Source of the DNA: Prochlorococcus marinus str. MIT 9314
Lineage (GTDB): Bacteria; Cyanobacteriota; Cyanobacteriia; PCC-6307; Cyanobiaceae
Assembly: GCF_000760035.1 (NCBI RefSeq)
Contig: NZ_JNAO01000012.1
Span: forward strand, 62,001 to 126,000
DNA: 64,000 nt
Direction of reading: 5' to 3'
How positions within the stretch are numbered: position 1 is the first letter of the stretch; the number at the start of each line of letters is the position of its first letter. Shown piece after piece: positions 17,006 through 25,699 of this stretch. The position numbers and the translations under genes are program-made. The notes under the pieces were generated by a model. It did no database searches. It was not told the DNA's origin and worked only from the letters and a program-made list of their open reading frames with translations.

Positions 17006-18526
17006 TTATTTATTTAAACAGGCTAATGCTTTTAGTATCCCTTTAGCTTTATTAATTGTCTCTTTATATTCATTTTCAGGTGAAGAATCTGCAACTATTC
17101 CAGCACCTGCCTGAACCGATACACTATATTTTCCATCTTTTGAAGGTTTAACTATCATTGTTCTTATTGTAATAGCCGTATTTAATGCACCATTAATATC
17201 AATAGATCCATAAACACCCGCATAAGGTCCTCTAGCATCTTTTTCAAAGTCTTTAATTAATTGCATTGCTCTTATTTTTGGTGCTCCAGTTACAGTTCCA
17301 GCGGGAAAACATGCCCTAAGCAAATCCCATACATCAGTATTATTTTTCAAGATCCCCTGTACTTCACTCACTATATGCATAACATGTGAATATTTTTCAA
17401 TAACCATTAAATCTTTGACCTCCACAGTACCGATTTCACAAACTCTTCCAAGATCATTTCTTCCAAGATCTATTAACATTACATGCTCTGCTATCTCTTT
17501 TGGATCTTTTAACAAATCCTTTTCTAGTTCTAAGTCTTGTTGATTATCAATACCTCTAGGTCTTGTGCCAGCTATTGGTCTTAAGCTTGCGACAATCTCA
17601 CTATTTTTATTTATTTTACCTTTAACCATTACTTCAGGACTCGAACCTATCAAATACCATGAGCCAAAATCAAAAAATGACATGTATGGAGATGGATTAA
17701 CCATCCTCAAACTTCTATATAAACTAAAGGGATCATTATTGACTTGAGTTTGAAATCTCTGACTTATAACTATTTGAAAGATATCTCCCTTTTTTATGTA
17801 TTCCTTTGCAGAGAGAACTGCATCCTCAAAATCTTTTTTCTTCCAATTACTTTCTAGATCTAAATTCAAATTCTCATTTTCATTCCAATCTAAAAACTCA
17901 TTTTCTTTTAGAGGAACTCTCATTAAATTTCTAGTTTCCTGAATTTTAGAAATTGAGTTTAGATATAACTCTTCAATCGAAGACTCTCTAGAAGAAGTTG
18001 TATCTGCATAAACCACTGCAGTAATACATCTTTTAATTTGATCAAAAACAACTAATTGATCAAAAAACATCCATGAACCATAAGGGATATTGTTTTCTGG
18101 TATTTCATTTATTGGAACGCTTGGCTCTATTCGATTTATTAATTCATAACCCCAAGAGCCATATAACTGTCCAATTGATGGTAATTCTTCGAGCATGGTT
18201 GACTTATATTCCTTTGTCCAACTTTTTAAAATATCAAAAGGATCACCTTTATGTGTTTCAGTTTTGCCATTATTCCATGTTTTAACTGTTTCTTCTCCAT
18301 AACAAACGGCTTCCCAAAGAGGTTTAGTAGCAACAATACTCCACCTACCCAAATTCTCCCCACCTTCAACAGATTCAAGAAAAACACCATGGGAATCTTT
18401 TGAAGATAATTTTAACCAAGTCGATAATGGAGTCTCTAAATCCGCTGGCCAAGTTTCAACTATAGGTATAAAATTTTTACCTTCTTTGTAAGCCTTTAAA
18501 AAACTATCTTTCTTTGAGCTGATCAT
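17006..18526 (-). CDS. trpE: Anthranilate synthase component I
   Basis: TrpE makes anthranilate from chorismate using ammonia supplied by TrpG, the first step of tryptophan synthesis. The 506-residue protein has the N-terminal regulatory region with LLESVEGGENLGRWS, which contains the LLES tryptophan-feedback motif, and the chorismate-binding domain with IVISQRFQ, IAGTRPRG, HVMLIDLGRNDLG and PAGTVTGAPK. No TrpG domain is fused, so the partner must be encoded elsewhere. It sits between psaD (59 bases upstream) and gshA (adjacent) on the same strand, an arrangement that does not reflect a shared pathway. Confidence 0.95.
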   Translation of the reverse strand: MISSKKDSFLKAYKEGKNFIPIVETWPADLETPLSTWLKLSSKDSHGVFLESVEGGENLGRWSIVATKPLWEAVCYGEETVKTWNNGKTETHKGDPFDILKSWTKEYKSTMLEELPSIGQLYGSWGYELINRIEPSVPINEIPENNIPYGSWMFFDQLVVFDQIKRCITAVVYADTTSSRESSIEELYLNSISKIQETRNLMRVPLKENEFLDWNENENLNLDLESNWKKKDFEDAVLSAKEYIKKGDIFQIVISQRFQTQVNNDPFSLYRSLRMVNPSPYMSFFDFGSWYLIGSSPEVMVKGKINKNSEIVASLRPIAGTRPRGIDNQQDLELEKDLLKDPKEIAEHVMLIDLGRNDLGRVCEIGTVEVKDLMVIEKYSHVMHIVSEVQGILKNNTDVWDLLRACFPAGTVTGAPKIRAMQLIKDFEKDARGPYAGVYGSIDINGALNTAITIRTMIVKPSKDGKYSVSVQAGAGIVADSSPENEYKETINKAKGILKALACLNK

Positions 18527-18585
18527 ATTAATAATGTCAGCCCAAATTATAATTATTTTCTTCTTTTATATCAACTTTAAGGAAG

Positions 18586-19008
18586 TTAATCAAAAGTATT
18601 CTTAGTTGTAAATTTCAAACCAGCTGGATTAGGATTCTCACCTATTCTCCTAGGATTATGACCTACTTTCTCTCTGCCTTCATTTACTTTTTCAGGGAAA
18701 ACACCATCCTTTGGGTGTAAAAATTCAATATCGCCACCTGGGAAAATTCGGTAGATTTTAAAATCTTCAATCCTTGGTTTGAAAGCTCTTAATTGTGTCC
18801 CTAGTGCAAGACATTGTTCTTTTCTTGCAAAGTACATTAAATTATCACCTTCATGCATTAAAGCCGCTCCGCCGGTGGGCAATTCAAATGCTTGTTCTTT
18901 TGAACTTTTCCATACAATTGCATATTTTTCTTCGGTTTCTGCTGAGTTTAATAAACCCCCAGTACTTCCTATATGCTTTGGAAATTGACCAACTAAAGTT
19001 TCAGTCAT
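18586..19008 (-). CDS. psaD: Photosystem I subunit II (PsaD)
   Basis: PsaD is the peripheral stromal-side subunit that docks ferredoxin and holds PsaC in photosystem I. The 140-residue protein matches the family over its whole length: [18 protein letters not shown] near 14-31, [11 protein letters not shown], a basic [11 protein letters not shown] segment, and the C-terminal [13 protein letters not shown]. It has no transmembrane segment. The 111-base spacer between it and the upstream histidine kinase gene must hold its promoter, which I could not pin down. Strong expression is expected from its role. Confidence 0.97.
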   Translation of the reverse strand: MTETLVGQFPKHIGSTGGLLNSAETEEKYAIVWKSSKEQAFELPTGGAALMHEGDNLMYFARKEQCLALGTQLRAFKPRIEDFKIYRIFPGGDIEFLHPKDGVFPEKVNEGREKVGHNPRRIGENPNPAGLKFTTKNTFD

Positions 19009-19119
19009 CCTAGATTTTGAGTTATTTCTTATAAGAAATTAGCATTCATATTTTGCAAAATTCAAAATTAATAGGAAATTTTCTACATTATTTAATATAT
19101 GAAAAACTTTTTTGTGATT

Positions 19120-20484
19120 TTATTTTGAATCTGAAATTGGAAAAAATACCGTCAAACCTGTATCACGTCTTTGTGTGACATGCCCTCCTAAACTAGCTAA
19201 CAACTTTTGAGTTGCATTTTGACTAAGTTGTAAACTTCCAGTTTGAGGGTTCCAATTTAAAACAGGACCAATATCAGAACCGTTATCTTTTTGTAGAATT
19301 TCTTTTTGATTGTTATCTAATTTTTGTACTTTGAGTTGAAGTTTGAGTTTTTGACCAGCTGGTCTTAATTCTAAAATTAATGTACTGCCTTCTTTTAATC
19401 CTCTAGTATTTTTATCAATTAATCCTCTTAACATTAATTCTAATTTTTCAGAATCACTCAAAATTTGTGGAAGTTGTTTGGGGATATCTATCTTCAAAGA
19501 AATACCACGTCGGTTTAATTGTTTATTCCATAAAGGAGCAAGCTTACTGAAAATTTCGGATAAATTAATTTTCGCCAAGTTATTCAATGATGACACTTCA
19601 TTACCAACTAATTCTGCTGCATTAAAGATTAAACCAAACCTATCAATTTGTTCATTACATTCATTATCTATTTGAATTAAACGATTTCTCATTGATTCAT
19701 CCATTTTATATTTTTTTAAAGTAGAACTTATTAGGGTTCTTATTGTTGCCAAAGGAGTTCTTACTTCATGAGAAATTGCACGTAATAATTTTGCTTCAGT
19801 TATTTGCACATTTTTTTCATCATTTTTCACAGAATTCTGTATATTATGATTTGGAGAAATATTTGCTAATTTTGCCGATAATATCGGCCAAAATAATTTT
19901 TCAAATTGATTATTAATATTAAGGTTACCTAAATTATTGATTGCATTACGAAATTTTACTCCTTCCTCATAATTTTCTTGATTTAATTTTGCATGCATTA
20001 ATTCAATTGAAAGTTTAAGGCTTTCTTCATCACACTTCATTAATAGAATTTTTTTATCTTTTTCTCCTACAATTGATAATATGCATTGAAAATTTGGAGT
20101 GATTATCATCAAAAAAGGTTCATAACCATCTTCTTGACAAAGATTTAAGACTTTATAATTACAAACTAAATCAAAATCTTTTTTTATCTTTTCTGAATTA
20201 TTGACTGGCAAAAAACCTGCATTCTCATTTTGAAAGTATGGAAACCCCTCAGGAGACCAAAGCCACCCATGAAGTTGATTTAAAAATTTTTTATCATTAA
20301 AAGCTGGCAAAGGCGAGGCAACCCACATCCCGCCCTGTTTATAATTCTGAGAAAGGAAATCTTTTTGAATAACTTCTAAGGAAGCCCACCACATTCTTCT
20401 GGATGTATCGTCATCCACATATATGGTTTGGACTCCTTTAATCAAAAGCTCTTGAATTTTTTTTATAGTTATTTGCGATTTCAT
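19120..20484 (-). CDS. Sensor histidine kinase with atypical ATP-binding domain
   Basis: The 454-residue protein has a cytoplasmic N-terminal sensor region of about 200 residues with no recognisable domain and no membrane segment. A histidine kinase dimerisation box follows, AISHEVRTPLATIRT, with phospho-acceptor His239. The ATPase domain is eroded: in place of the N-box NxxxN there is LRGLIDKNTRG, and the G-box is weak (DNGSDIGP), although GLTVFFPI ends the domain normally. It may autophosphorylate poorly or act as a phosphotransfer partner. ATG at 20484 overlaps the rodA stop codon by one base (TGATG). The response regulator partner is not adjacent. Confidence 0.82.
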   Translation of the reverse strand: MKSQITIKKIQELLIKGVQTIYVDDDTSRRMWWASLEVIQKDFLSQNYKQGGMWVASPLPAFNDKKFLNQLHGWLWSPEGFPYFQNENAGFLPVNNSEKIKKDFDLVCNYKVLNLCQEDGYEPFLMIITPNFQCILSIVGEKDKKILLMKCDEESLKLSIELMHAKLNQENYEEGVKFRNAINNLGNLNINNQFEKLFWPILSAKLANISPNHNIQNSVKNDEKNVQITEAKLLRAISHEVRTPLATIRTLISSTLKKYKMDESMRNRLIQIDNECNEQIDRFGLIFNAAELVGNEVSSLNNLAKINLSEIFSKLAPLWNKQLNRRGISLKIDIPKQLPQILSDSEKLELMLRGLIDKNTRGLKEGSTLILELRPAGQKLKLQLKVQKLDNNQKEILQKDNGSDIGPVLNWNPQTGSLQLSQNATQKLLASLGGHVTQRRDTGLTVFFPISDSK

Positions 20485-21752
20485 CAACTTCTTAGTGATC
20501 TAGAACGTTTCAATATAGATAAAACAAATCCAATGGATATAAAATTAGTCACCAATGACGTTCGACCATAGCTCATAAAAGGAAGGGGAATCCCAGTAAC
20601 TGGTCCTAATCCAATAGTCATAAATAAGTTAATAATTATTTGAAATAAAAAAGTTGAGGTTATTCCAACAACAATTAGAGATTCAAAGTTAGTTCTAGCA
20701 ATTGTTGCAGTATTAATAAGTTTTTTAATCAAAAAAAAGAACAAAAATAAAACTATAGTGCACCCCACAAAACCTAATTCTTCCCCTAAAGCACTGAATA
20801 TAAAATCAGTATGCTGTTCAGGTATAAATTGCAAATTAGTCAGCTTACCTTGCAATAAACCAGTTCCAAATAATCCTCCAGAACCAATTGCAATTTGACT
20901 CTGTATCAAATGATATCCGCCACCTAATGGATCTCTATTTGGATCTAAAAACAAAACTAATCTATCTTTTTGATATTCTTTTAAGCCATATTGCCACAAA
21001 ATTGGTGTAAATTTTGCCACTAAAATATGGAACGAAATAGAGAAAGCAGAAAAAATAATTTTCTTTTTTGAAGATCTATAAGCAAGATATCCTATAACTG
21101 GAATCCAGAAAATAAGAAGAGTTGGTAAGGTTATATACAATATAGATGTGATAATACAAAGTACTAATATCAAAATCCACTCTATGGGCATTTGCGACCA
21201 ATAGAGCATCACACTTGTCAAAACAATTAAAACTAAAGAGGTACCTAAGTCCGGTTGAAAGAAAATTAATAACCAAGGTATAACTACTACTAATAAGGGT
21301 AATAATAAATCTCTTATTGTTAGAATTATTTTTTTGTCGAGTACTAAAGCAAGAGTTAATACAGTACTAAGTTTAGCCACCTCTGAAGGCTGAAAAGAAA
21401 AGATGCCCAAGTTTAGCCATCTTTGAGCTCCAGAAACTGAAATCCCAAAGAAATAAATTAGTAATAAGGATATTAAAGTACACAAATAAAATGGAAAAAC
21501 ATACTTTCTAATTCTCTCTATTGGTATATAGGAAATAAAAAATGCTAAGAAATAACCTAAACAACCAGTTAGGATATGACCTAAATAGTTCGATACCAAA
21601 AATTCACTCTGAATACTTTTTATCAATAAACCCGAAATAATAACTAAAAACAGGGGAATTATAAGTAGCGGAGAAAATAAAAAACCTCTATTAAAGTTAT
21701 CTTTTTTTTGTAAAAATCCTCTTTTATTTAATAAAGAAATTCTCTTAAACAT
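20484..21752 (-). CDS. rodA: Cell-elongation peptidoglycan polymerase RodA
   Basis: RodA is the SEDS-family glycosyltransferase that polymerises lipid II in the cell elongation machinery, together with MreBCD and a class B penicillin-binding protein. The 422-residue protein has about ten hydrophobic segments, QRWLNLGIFSFQPSEVAKL, FFQPDLGTSLV, and near the end PLPFMSYGRTSLV, the SEDS signature (usually PFMSYGGS). The ATG at 21752 is preferred to a TTG one codon upstream. The gene follows mrp almost directly and overlaps the kinase gene by one base. The mreBCD genes are elsewhere in this window (59.9-62.3 kb). Confidence 0.93.
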   Translation of the reverse strand: MFKRISLLNKRGFLQKKDNFNRGFLFSPLLIIPLFLVIISGLLIKSIQSEFLVSNYLGHILTGCLGYFLAFFISYIPIERIRKYVFPFYLCTLISLLLIYFFGISVSGAQRWLNLGIFSFQPSEVAKLSTVLTLALVLDKKIILTIRDLLLPLLVVVIPWLLIFFQPDLGTSLVLIVLTSVMLYWSQMPIEWILILVLCIITSILYITLPTLLIFWIPVIGYLAYRSSKKKIIFSAFSISFHILVAKFTPILWQYGLKEYQKDRLVLFLDPNRDPLGGGYHLIQSQIAIGSGGLFGTGLLQGKLTNLQFIPEQHTDFIFSALGEELGFVGCTIVLFLFFFLIKKLINTATIARTNFESLIVVGITSTFLFQIIINLFMTIGLGPVTGIPLPFMSYGRTSLVTNFISIGFVLSILKRSRSLRS

Positions 21753-21755
21753 CAA

Positions 21756-22826
21756 CTAAGTATTAACAAATTGATTCTTAATTAATTGAGCTAAATTACC
21801 AAATACAACAGAACTTTCTTTATTGGGCTGGCTTATTGAGATTGGTACACCTTTATTACTATCATCAACGAGAGGGATTTCAATAGGAATTTGAGCTAAT
21901 AATGGTAATTCATTTTCGATAGCTAATGTTTGTCCACCACCTTTACCAAAAATTTCATATTTTTTACCTGGCATATCTGGCGGAATAAATACTGACATAT
22001 TTTCTACAATTCCCAGTAAAGGTACTCCGAGTTGTTTAAACATTGCTAATCCCCTCCTTGCATCTTGCAGAGATACTTGTTGAGGAGTAGTAACAACTAT
22101 AGCGCCAGAAATAGGCACAGATTGAGAAAGAGATATTTGAGCATCTCCTGTTCCTGGAGGCAAATCAATAACCAAAAAATCGAGATTATTCCATTCAACT
22201 TGGTATAAAAATTGCCTGATAATACTATTAAGCATTGGTCCTCTCCATATAACTGGCTGACCTTCTTCTATGAGGAAACCCATTGATACCAATGAAATTC
22301 CATATTTATTTATTGGTATTAACCTTTGATCACTACCACTACCTTCTGTAACCTTAGGATTCTGTTCGGCAACTCCCATCATTGAGGGAGTATTAGGTCC
22401 ATATATATCCGCATCAAGCAACCCAGTTTTTAAGCCTAATTTAGCTAGCGAACAAGCAAGATTAACTGCAATGGTACTTTTCCCAACTCCACCTTTACCA
22501 CTGCTAACAGCTATGATATGCCGAATCCCATCAATCTTCTGCAACTCAGGCACATTACTTTGATTTTGAGATTCTGTTTTGGAAGGATTATTATCTATCT
22601 CTATTTGAACATCATCAATATCTTCAAAATCCAGTAGTACCGCTCTAACTTCTTCTACAATTCTATCTCTCTGAGAATTTGCAAACGATGGTAACGATAA
22701 TGTTACGATTACTCTCGGTATAGTTACTCTTACATTTTTAATCCAGGATAATTCAATTACATTTTTCTGTGATCCAGCATCTAGAACTTTTTGTAAAGCA
22801 AAATTCGCATCTTCTATTGTGGTCAT
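21756..22826 (-). CDS. mrp: Mrp/ApbC-family iron-sulfur carrier ATPase
   Basis: The 356-residue protein has an N-terminal DUF59/MIP18-type domain of about 90 residues and a ParA/MinD-type ATPase domain with deviant Walker A GKGGVGKS at 110-117 and DLPPGTGDAQ near 220. Such proteins, including plastid HCF101, bind and deliver Fe-S clusters, which would suit the photosystem I and NDH proteins of this cell. The CxxC pair that many Mrp proteins carry before the IFGxGGG segment is absent here (PGKKYEIFGKGGG). It is divergent from hemF across 159 bases and heads a run with rodA. Confidence 0.92.
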   Translation of the reverse strand: MTTIEDANFALQKVLDAGSQKNVIELSWIKNVRVTIPRVIVTLSLPSFANSQRDRIVEEVRAVLLDFEDIDDVQIEIDNNPSKTESQNQSNVPELQKIDGIRHIIAVSSGKGGVGKSTIAVNLACSLAKLGLKTGLLDADIYGPNTPSMMGVAEQNPKVTEGSGSDQRLIPINKYGISLVSMGFLIEEGQPVIWRGPMLNSIIRQFLYQVEWNNLDFLVIDLPPGTGDAQISLSQSVPISGAIVVTTPQQVSLQDARRGLAMFKQLGVPLLGIVENMSVFIPPDMPGKKYEIFGKGGGQTLAIENELPLLAQIPIEIPLVDDSNKGVPISISQPNKESSVVFGNLAQLIKNQFVNT

Positions 22827-22985
22827 TAAATTTTTAAATATTTTGACAAGGTAGTCGACTGTTTAAAAGATTAAGAACTATGTCGAACTATCAAATAATA
22901 GGCAATAAGGACCCACTAAGAGAAATTATAAAGAGAAACTTATAATTAACCAAAAAAAATTTTTTCTTCAAGATTTACTAAATAC

Positions 22986-24014
22986 ATGTTGAAAGAACCT
23001 CCTAAAAACTCGAGAGAAAAAACTAAAAATCTCTTGTTAACTCTACAGGACAAAATTTGTTCAGGACTGGAAAATGTAGATGGCAAAGGGAAATTTACAG
23101 AGGAATCCTGGCTAAGAGACGAAGGTGGCGGTGGAAGATCAAGAGTATTGAAAAATGGTTCTATTTTTGAGCAAGCAGGCGTAAATTTCTCAGAAGTACA
23201 GGGAAAAGAATTACCTCAATCTATTATCTCTCAACGGCCCGAAGCAAAAGGTCATGAATGGTTTGCTACGGGAACTTCTATGGTTTTGCATCCTAAGAAT
23301 CCCTATATTCCTACAGTTCATCTGAATTATCGATATTTCGAAGCTGGTCCTGTTTGGTGGTTTGGGGGAGGTGCAGACTTAACCCCTTTTTATCCTTATC
23401 TTTCTGATGTAAGGAATTTTCATAATGAGCATAAAAAAGCTTGTGAGAAAGTTGATCAAGATTTGCATAAAGTTTTCAAACCATGGTGTGATGAATATTT
23501 CTTCTTGAAGCATAGAAATGAATCTAGAGGCATAGGAGGTATTTTTTATGATTATCAAGATGGTTCAGGCAATATTTATAGAGGAAATAATCAAAATGGA
23601 GAAGCATCAAAAGCTTCAGAAAATATTGGAAGATCTAATTTAAATTGGGATGATTTATTTTCTTTAGCGGAAAACTGTGGACAGGCATTCCTCCCTTCAT
23701 ATTTGCCCATTATTGAAAAAAGAGCTTCTCAAACATATTCATCTAAGGAAAGAGAATTCCAGCTATATCGAAGAGGTAGATATGTTGAATTCAATTTAGT
23801 TTGGGATAGAGGGACGATTTTTGGACTACAAACAAATGGCAGAACTGAATCTATATTAATGTCCTTACCACCTTTAGCTAGATGGGAATATGGATATAAA
23901 GCTAAAAATGGTTCTCGAGAGGAATTTCTCACATCAATTTTTACAAAACCCCAAGATTGGTTGAAAGATAAAGAGTTAGAGAAATTCTGTATAGAGAATA
24001 ATATTTTTGATTAA
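22986..24014 (+). CDS. hemF: Oxygen-dependent coproporphyrinogen III oxidase
   Basis: HemF oxidatively decarboxylates coproporphyrinogen III to protoporphyrinogen IX in heme and chlorophyll synthesis, using O2. The 342-residue protein carries the family landmarks GGGGRSRVL near 48-56, [11 protein letters not shown] near 110, [14 protein letters not shown] near 124-137, [16 protein letters not shown], and [16 protein letters not shown] with the substrate-binding Arg residues. It has no signal peptide. It is transcribed alone, divergent from mrp, and converges with the CCB1-like gene. Confidence 0.97.
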   Translation: MLKEPPKNSREKTKNLLLTLQDKICSGLENVDGKGKFTEESWLRDEGGGGRSRVLKNGSIFEQAGVNFSEVQGKELPQSIISQRPEAKGHEWFATGTSMVLHPKNPYIPTVHLNYRYFEAGPVWWFGGGADLTPFYPYLSDVRNFHNEHKKACEKVDQDLHKVFKPWCDEYFFLKHRNESRGIGGIFYDYQDGSGNIYRGNNQNGEASKASENIGRSNLNWDDLFSLAENCGQAFLPSYLPIIEKRASQTYSSKEREFQLYRRGRYVEFNLVWDRGTIFGLQTNGRTESILMSLPPLARWEYGYKAKNGSREEFLTSIFTKPQDWLKDKELEKFCIENNIFD

Positions 24015-24041
24015 AAATTATCGAATAAAAGTTTAAGTATC

Positions 24042-24599
24042 TTAAATAGGTGTTTTAAATAAAGAACCGTCACTTTTCAATTGAAGTTTTTCTCCGAGTT
24101 CATTTTCTAAAGAGATTAATTCATCCCTATGGGCTCTAATTCTCATAAAAGTTGAATCTTTTTCATTTTCGTTGATCAACCTTAATTCAAATTTCTCCTC
24201 TCTTGCTGATTTTTTAAAATAAAAAATTCCAGACAAAGGGCCACCAATTAATCCCAAAAGAATAGGCCACCAACCTAATTCAGGATATATTTGAATAATT
24301 ACTAATCCCAAAGCACAAGAACCAAAACCACCGAGAAAACCTAAAAAAATTGCTAAAAATTTACTAGAAACAACTTGACCCTTGAATATTAAAATTCTTT
24401 GTTCAAAATCTCCTCCTGTTTGCTTCCATCCCCTCAAATTAAGCCATTCACATAAACCATTTAAAACCTTAATTGGCTGCTGAGAAGATGAAATCTCAAC
24501 GATGGTAGTTCTATCTTTACTGGAAGCCCTTAGAAAAAAAAATAATCCTATGGCCAAGAGAATTGTCAGCAATAATGTTGAATTTAAGGAATATGACAT
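24042..24599 (-). CDS. Two-helix membrane protein, possible CCB1-type cytochrome b6 cofactor assembly factor
   Basis: The 185-residue protein has an N-terminal hydrophobic anchor at about 7-24 followed by RASSKDRT, a soluble loop, and a pair of hydrophobic segments around 80-125 (FLAIFLGFLGGFGSCALGLVII and GWWPILLGLIGGPLSGIFYF). This length and layout resemble the cyanobacterial and plastid CCB1 family (cofactor assembly of complex C, subunit B), which attaches heme c(i) to cytochrome b6. I recognise the family only by general pattern, so this is tentative. The C-terminus is charged and soluble. It converges with hemF. Confidence 0.5.
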   Translation of the reverse strand: MSYSLNSTLLLTILLAIGLFFFLRASSKDRTTIVEISSSQQPIKVLNGLCEWLNLRGWKQTGGDFEQRILIFKGQVVSSKFLAIFLGFLGGFGSCALGLVIIQIYPELGWWPILLGLIGGPLSGIFYFKKSAREEKFELRLINENEKDSTFMRIRAHRDELISLENELGEKLQLKSDGSLFKTPI

Positions 24600-24710
24600 T
24601 AAATAATTTTTTCTAGTAACTCGAGAATAAAAATTAAAGTTACATCATATTATAATTTTTTAGAATTATTCTGTAAAATATTCCTATTAGATAAAAATTC
24701 TTAATTTAAT

Positions 24711-24740
24711 AAATTTTAAATAATATTCTAAATTTTAAAT
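24711..24740. repeat. Short AT-only direct repeat
   Basis: The 11-mer AAATTTTAAAT occurs at 24711-24721 and again at 24730-24740, with an 8-base spacer, about 20 bases before the exonuclease gene start. Each copy is partly palindromic. In DNA this rich in A and T it may be chance. Confidence 0.4.
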
Positions 24741-24761
24741 TACCTTAAATAATTATTAAAA

Positions 24762-25397
24762 ATGACTATTGAAAATAAAAATATTGATTTCCTTTATAGC
24801 GATTTAACAGTAGATTTATACAATCTTTACAAAAAATCATCCTACCTAGCTATTGACACTGAAGCAATGGGTTTAATTCATGGAAGAGATAGACTCTGTT
24901 TAGTACAAATATGCAATGAATTTAAAAGAACATCCTGTGTAAAAATTGAACTTAATACATCGTCTTCACCTCATTTAAAAGCGCTTCTTGAAGATGACAA
25001 AATTACTAAAATATTTCATTATGCGAGATTTGATGTAGCAGCTCTAAAATGCAATCTTGAAATTAATACAAAAAATATTTTTTGTACAAAAATTGCTAGT
25101 AAGTTGGCAAGAACTTATACAAATAAACACGGTTTAAAGGATTTAATTAATGAATTGTTAGGTATAGAAATGGACAAAAGCTCGCAAAGTAGTGATTGGG
25201 GTAGCAACGAAGATTTAACAAAAGATCAACTAGCTTATGCAGCAAATGATGTTAGATATTTAATTCAAGCTATGCATAAATTAAAAGTTATCTTAGAAAG
25301 AGAGAATAGATATGAATTAGCTCAAAAATGTTTCGAAACAGTTTCTGTACATGCTGATTTAGACATACTAAAATTCTCAAATATATTTGAACATTAA
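24762..25397 (+). CDS. rnd: Ribonuclease D-like 3'-5' exonuclease
   Basis: The 211-residue protein is a single DEDDy exonuclease domain: Asp32 and Glu34 in IDTEAMGL (Exo I), FHYARFDVAAL near 88-98 (Exo II), and YAANDVRYL near 165-173 (Exo III with Tyr). RNase D trims the 3' ends of tRNA and other small RNAs. Full-length RNase D has HRDC domains after this; the present protein lacks them, as is common for short cyanobacterial members. The gene is alone on its strand, divergent from the CCB1-like gene and convergent with the next one. Confidence 0.88.
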   Translation: MTIENKNIDFLYSDLTVDLYNLYKKSSYLAIDTEAMGLIHGRDRLCLVQICNEFKRTSCVKIELNTSSSPHLKALLEDDKITKIFHYARFDVAALKCNLEINTKNIFCTKIASKLARTYTNKHGLKDLINELLGIEMDKSSQSSDWGSNEDLTKDQLAYAANDVRYLIQAMHKLKVILERENRYELAQKCFETVSVHADLDILKFSNIFEH

Positions 25398-25400
25398 GAA

Positions 25401-25667
25401 TCAATCTTCAGTTAAAAAATTATCTTCACCATCAAGAGTTTCCATAAGCTTATCAAGTATTTTTGAAGAGCTTAATTGATCTCCATCATTTTTTTCACAA
25501 ATTTTTAAAACATTTTGAGCAACTTGTATTTTTTCTTGCATAGTTTTCGAGCCTTCTTTAGCAATTTGAATTTCTACTTTCTTTTTAGCAGAAGATAAGC
25601 TTATGCTCATAAGTTTTGCAATCTCTGCACAAATTTTTAGATATTGCCGATCATTTATTGGATACAT
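25401..25667 (-). CDS. Uncharacterised small soluble protein
   Basis: I do not recognise this family. The ATG at 25667 gives 88 residues starting MYPINDRQYL; a TTG at 25706 would add 13 residues but overlaps the upstream gene's end. The protein appears wholly alpha-helical, with several charged amphipathic helices (AKKKVEIQIAKEGSKT, QVAQNVLKICEKN) and an acidic C-terminus, and has no membrane segment. It lies 32 bases downstream of the LpxB-like gene on the same strand, so co-expression is likely, and converges with the exonuclease gene 3 bases away. Confidence 0.6.
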   Translation of the reverse strand: MYPINDRQYLKICAEIAKLMSISLSSAKKKVEIQIAKEGSKTMQEKIQVAQNVLKICEKNDGDQLSSSKILDKLMETLDGEDNFLTED

Positions 25668-25699
25668 AAAAGAATTAATAATTAATAAGCTATTGCCAT

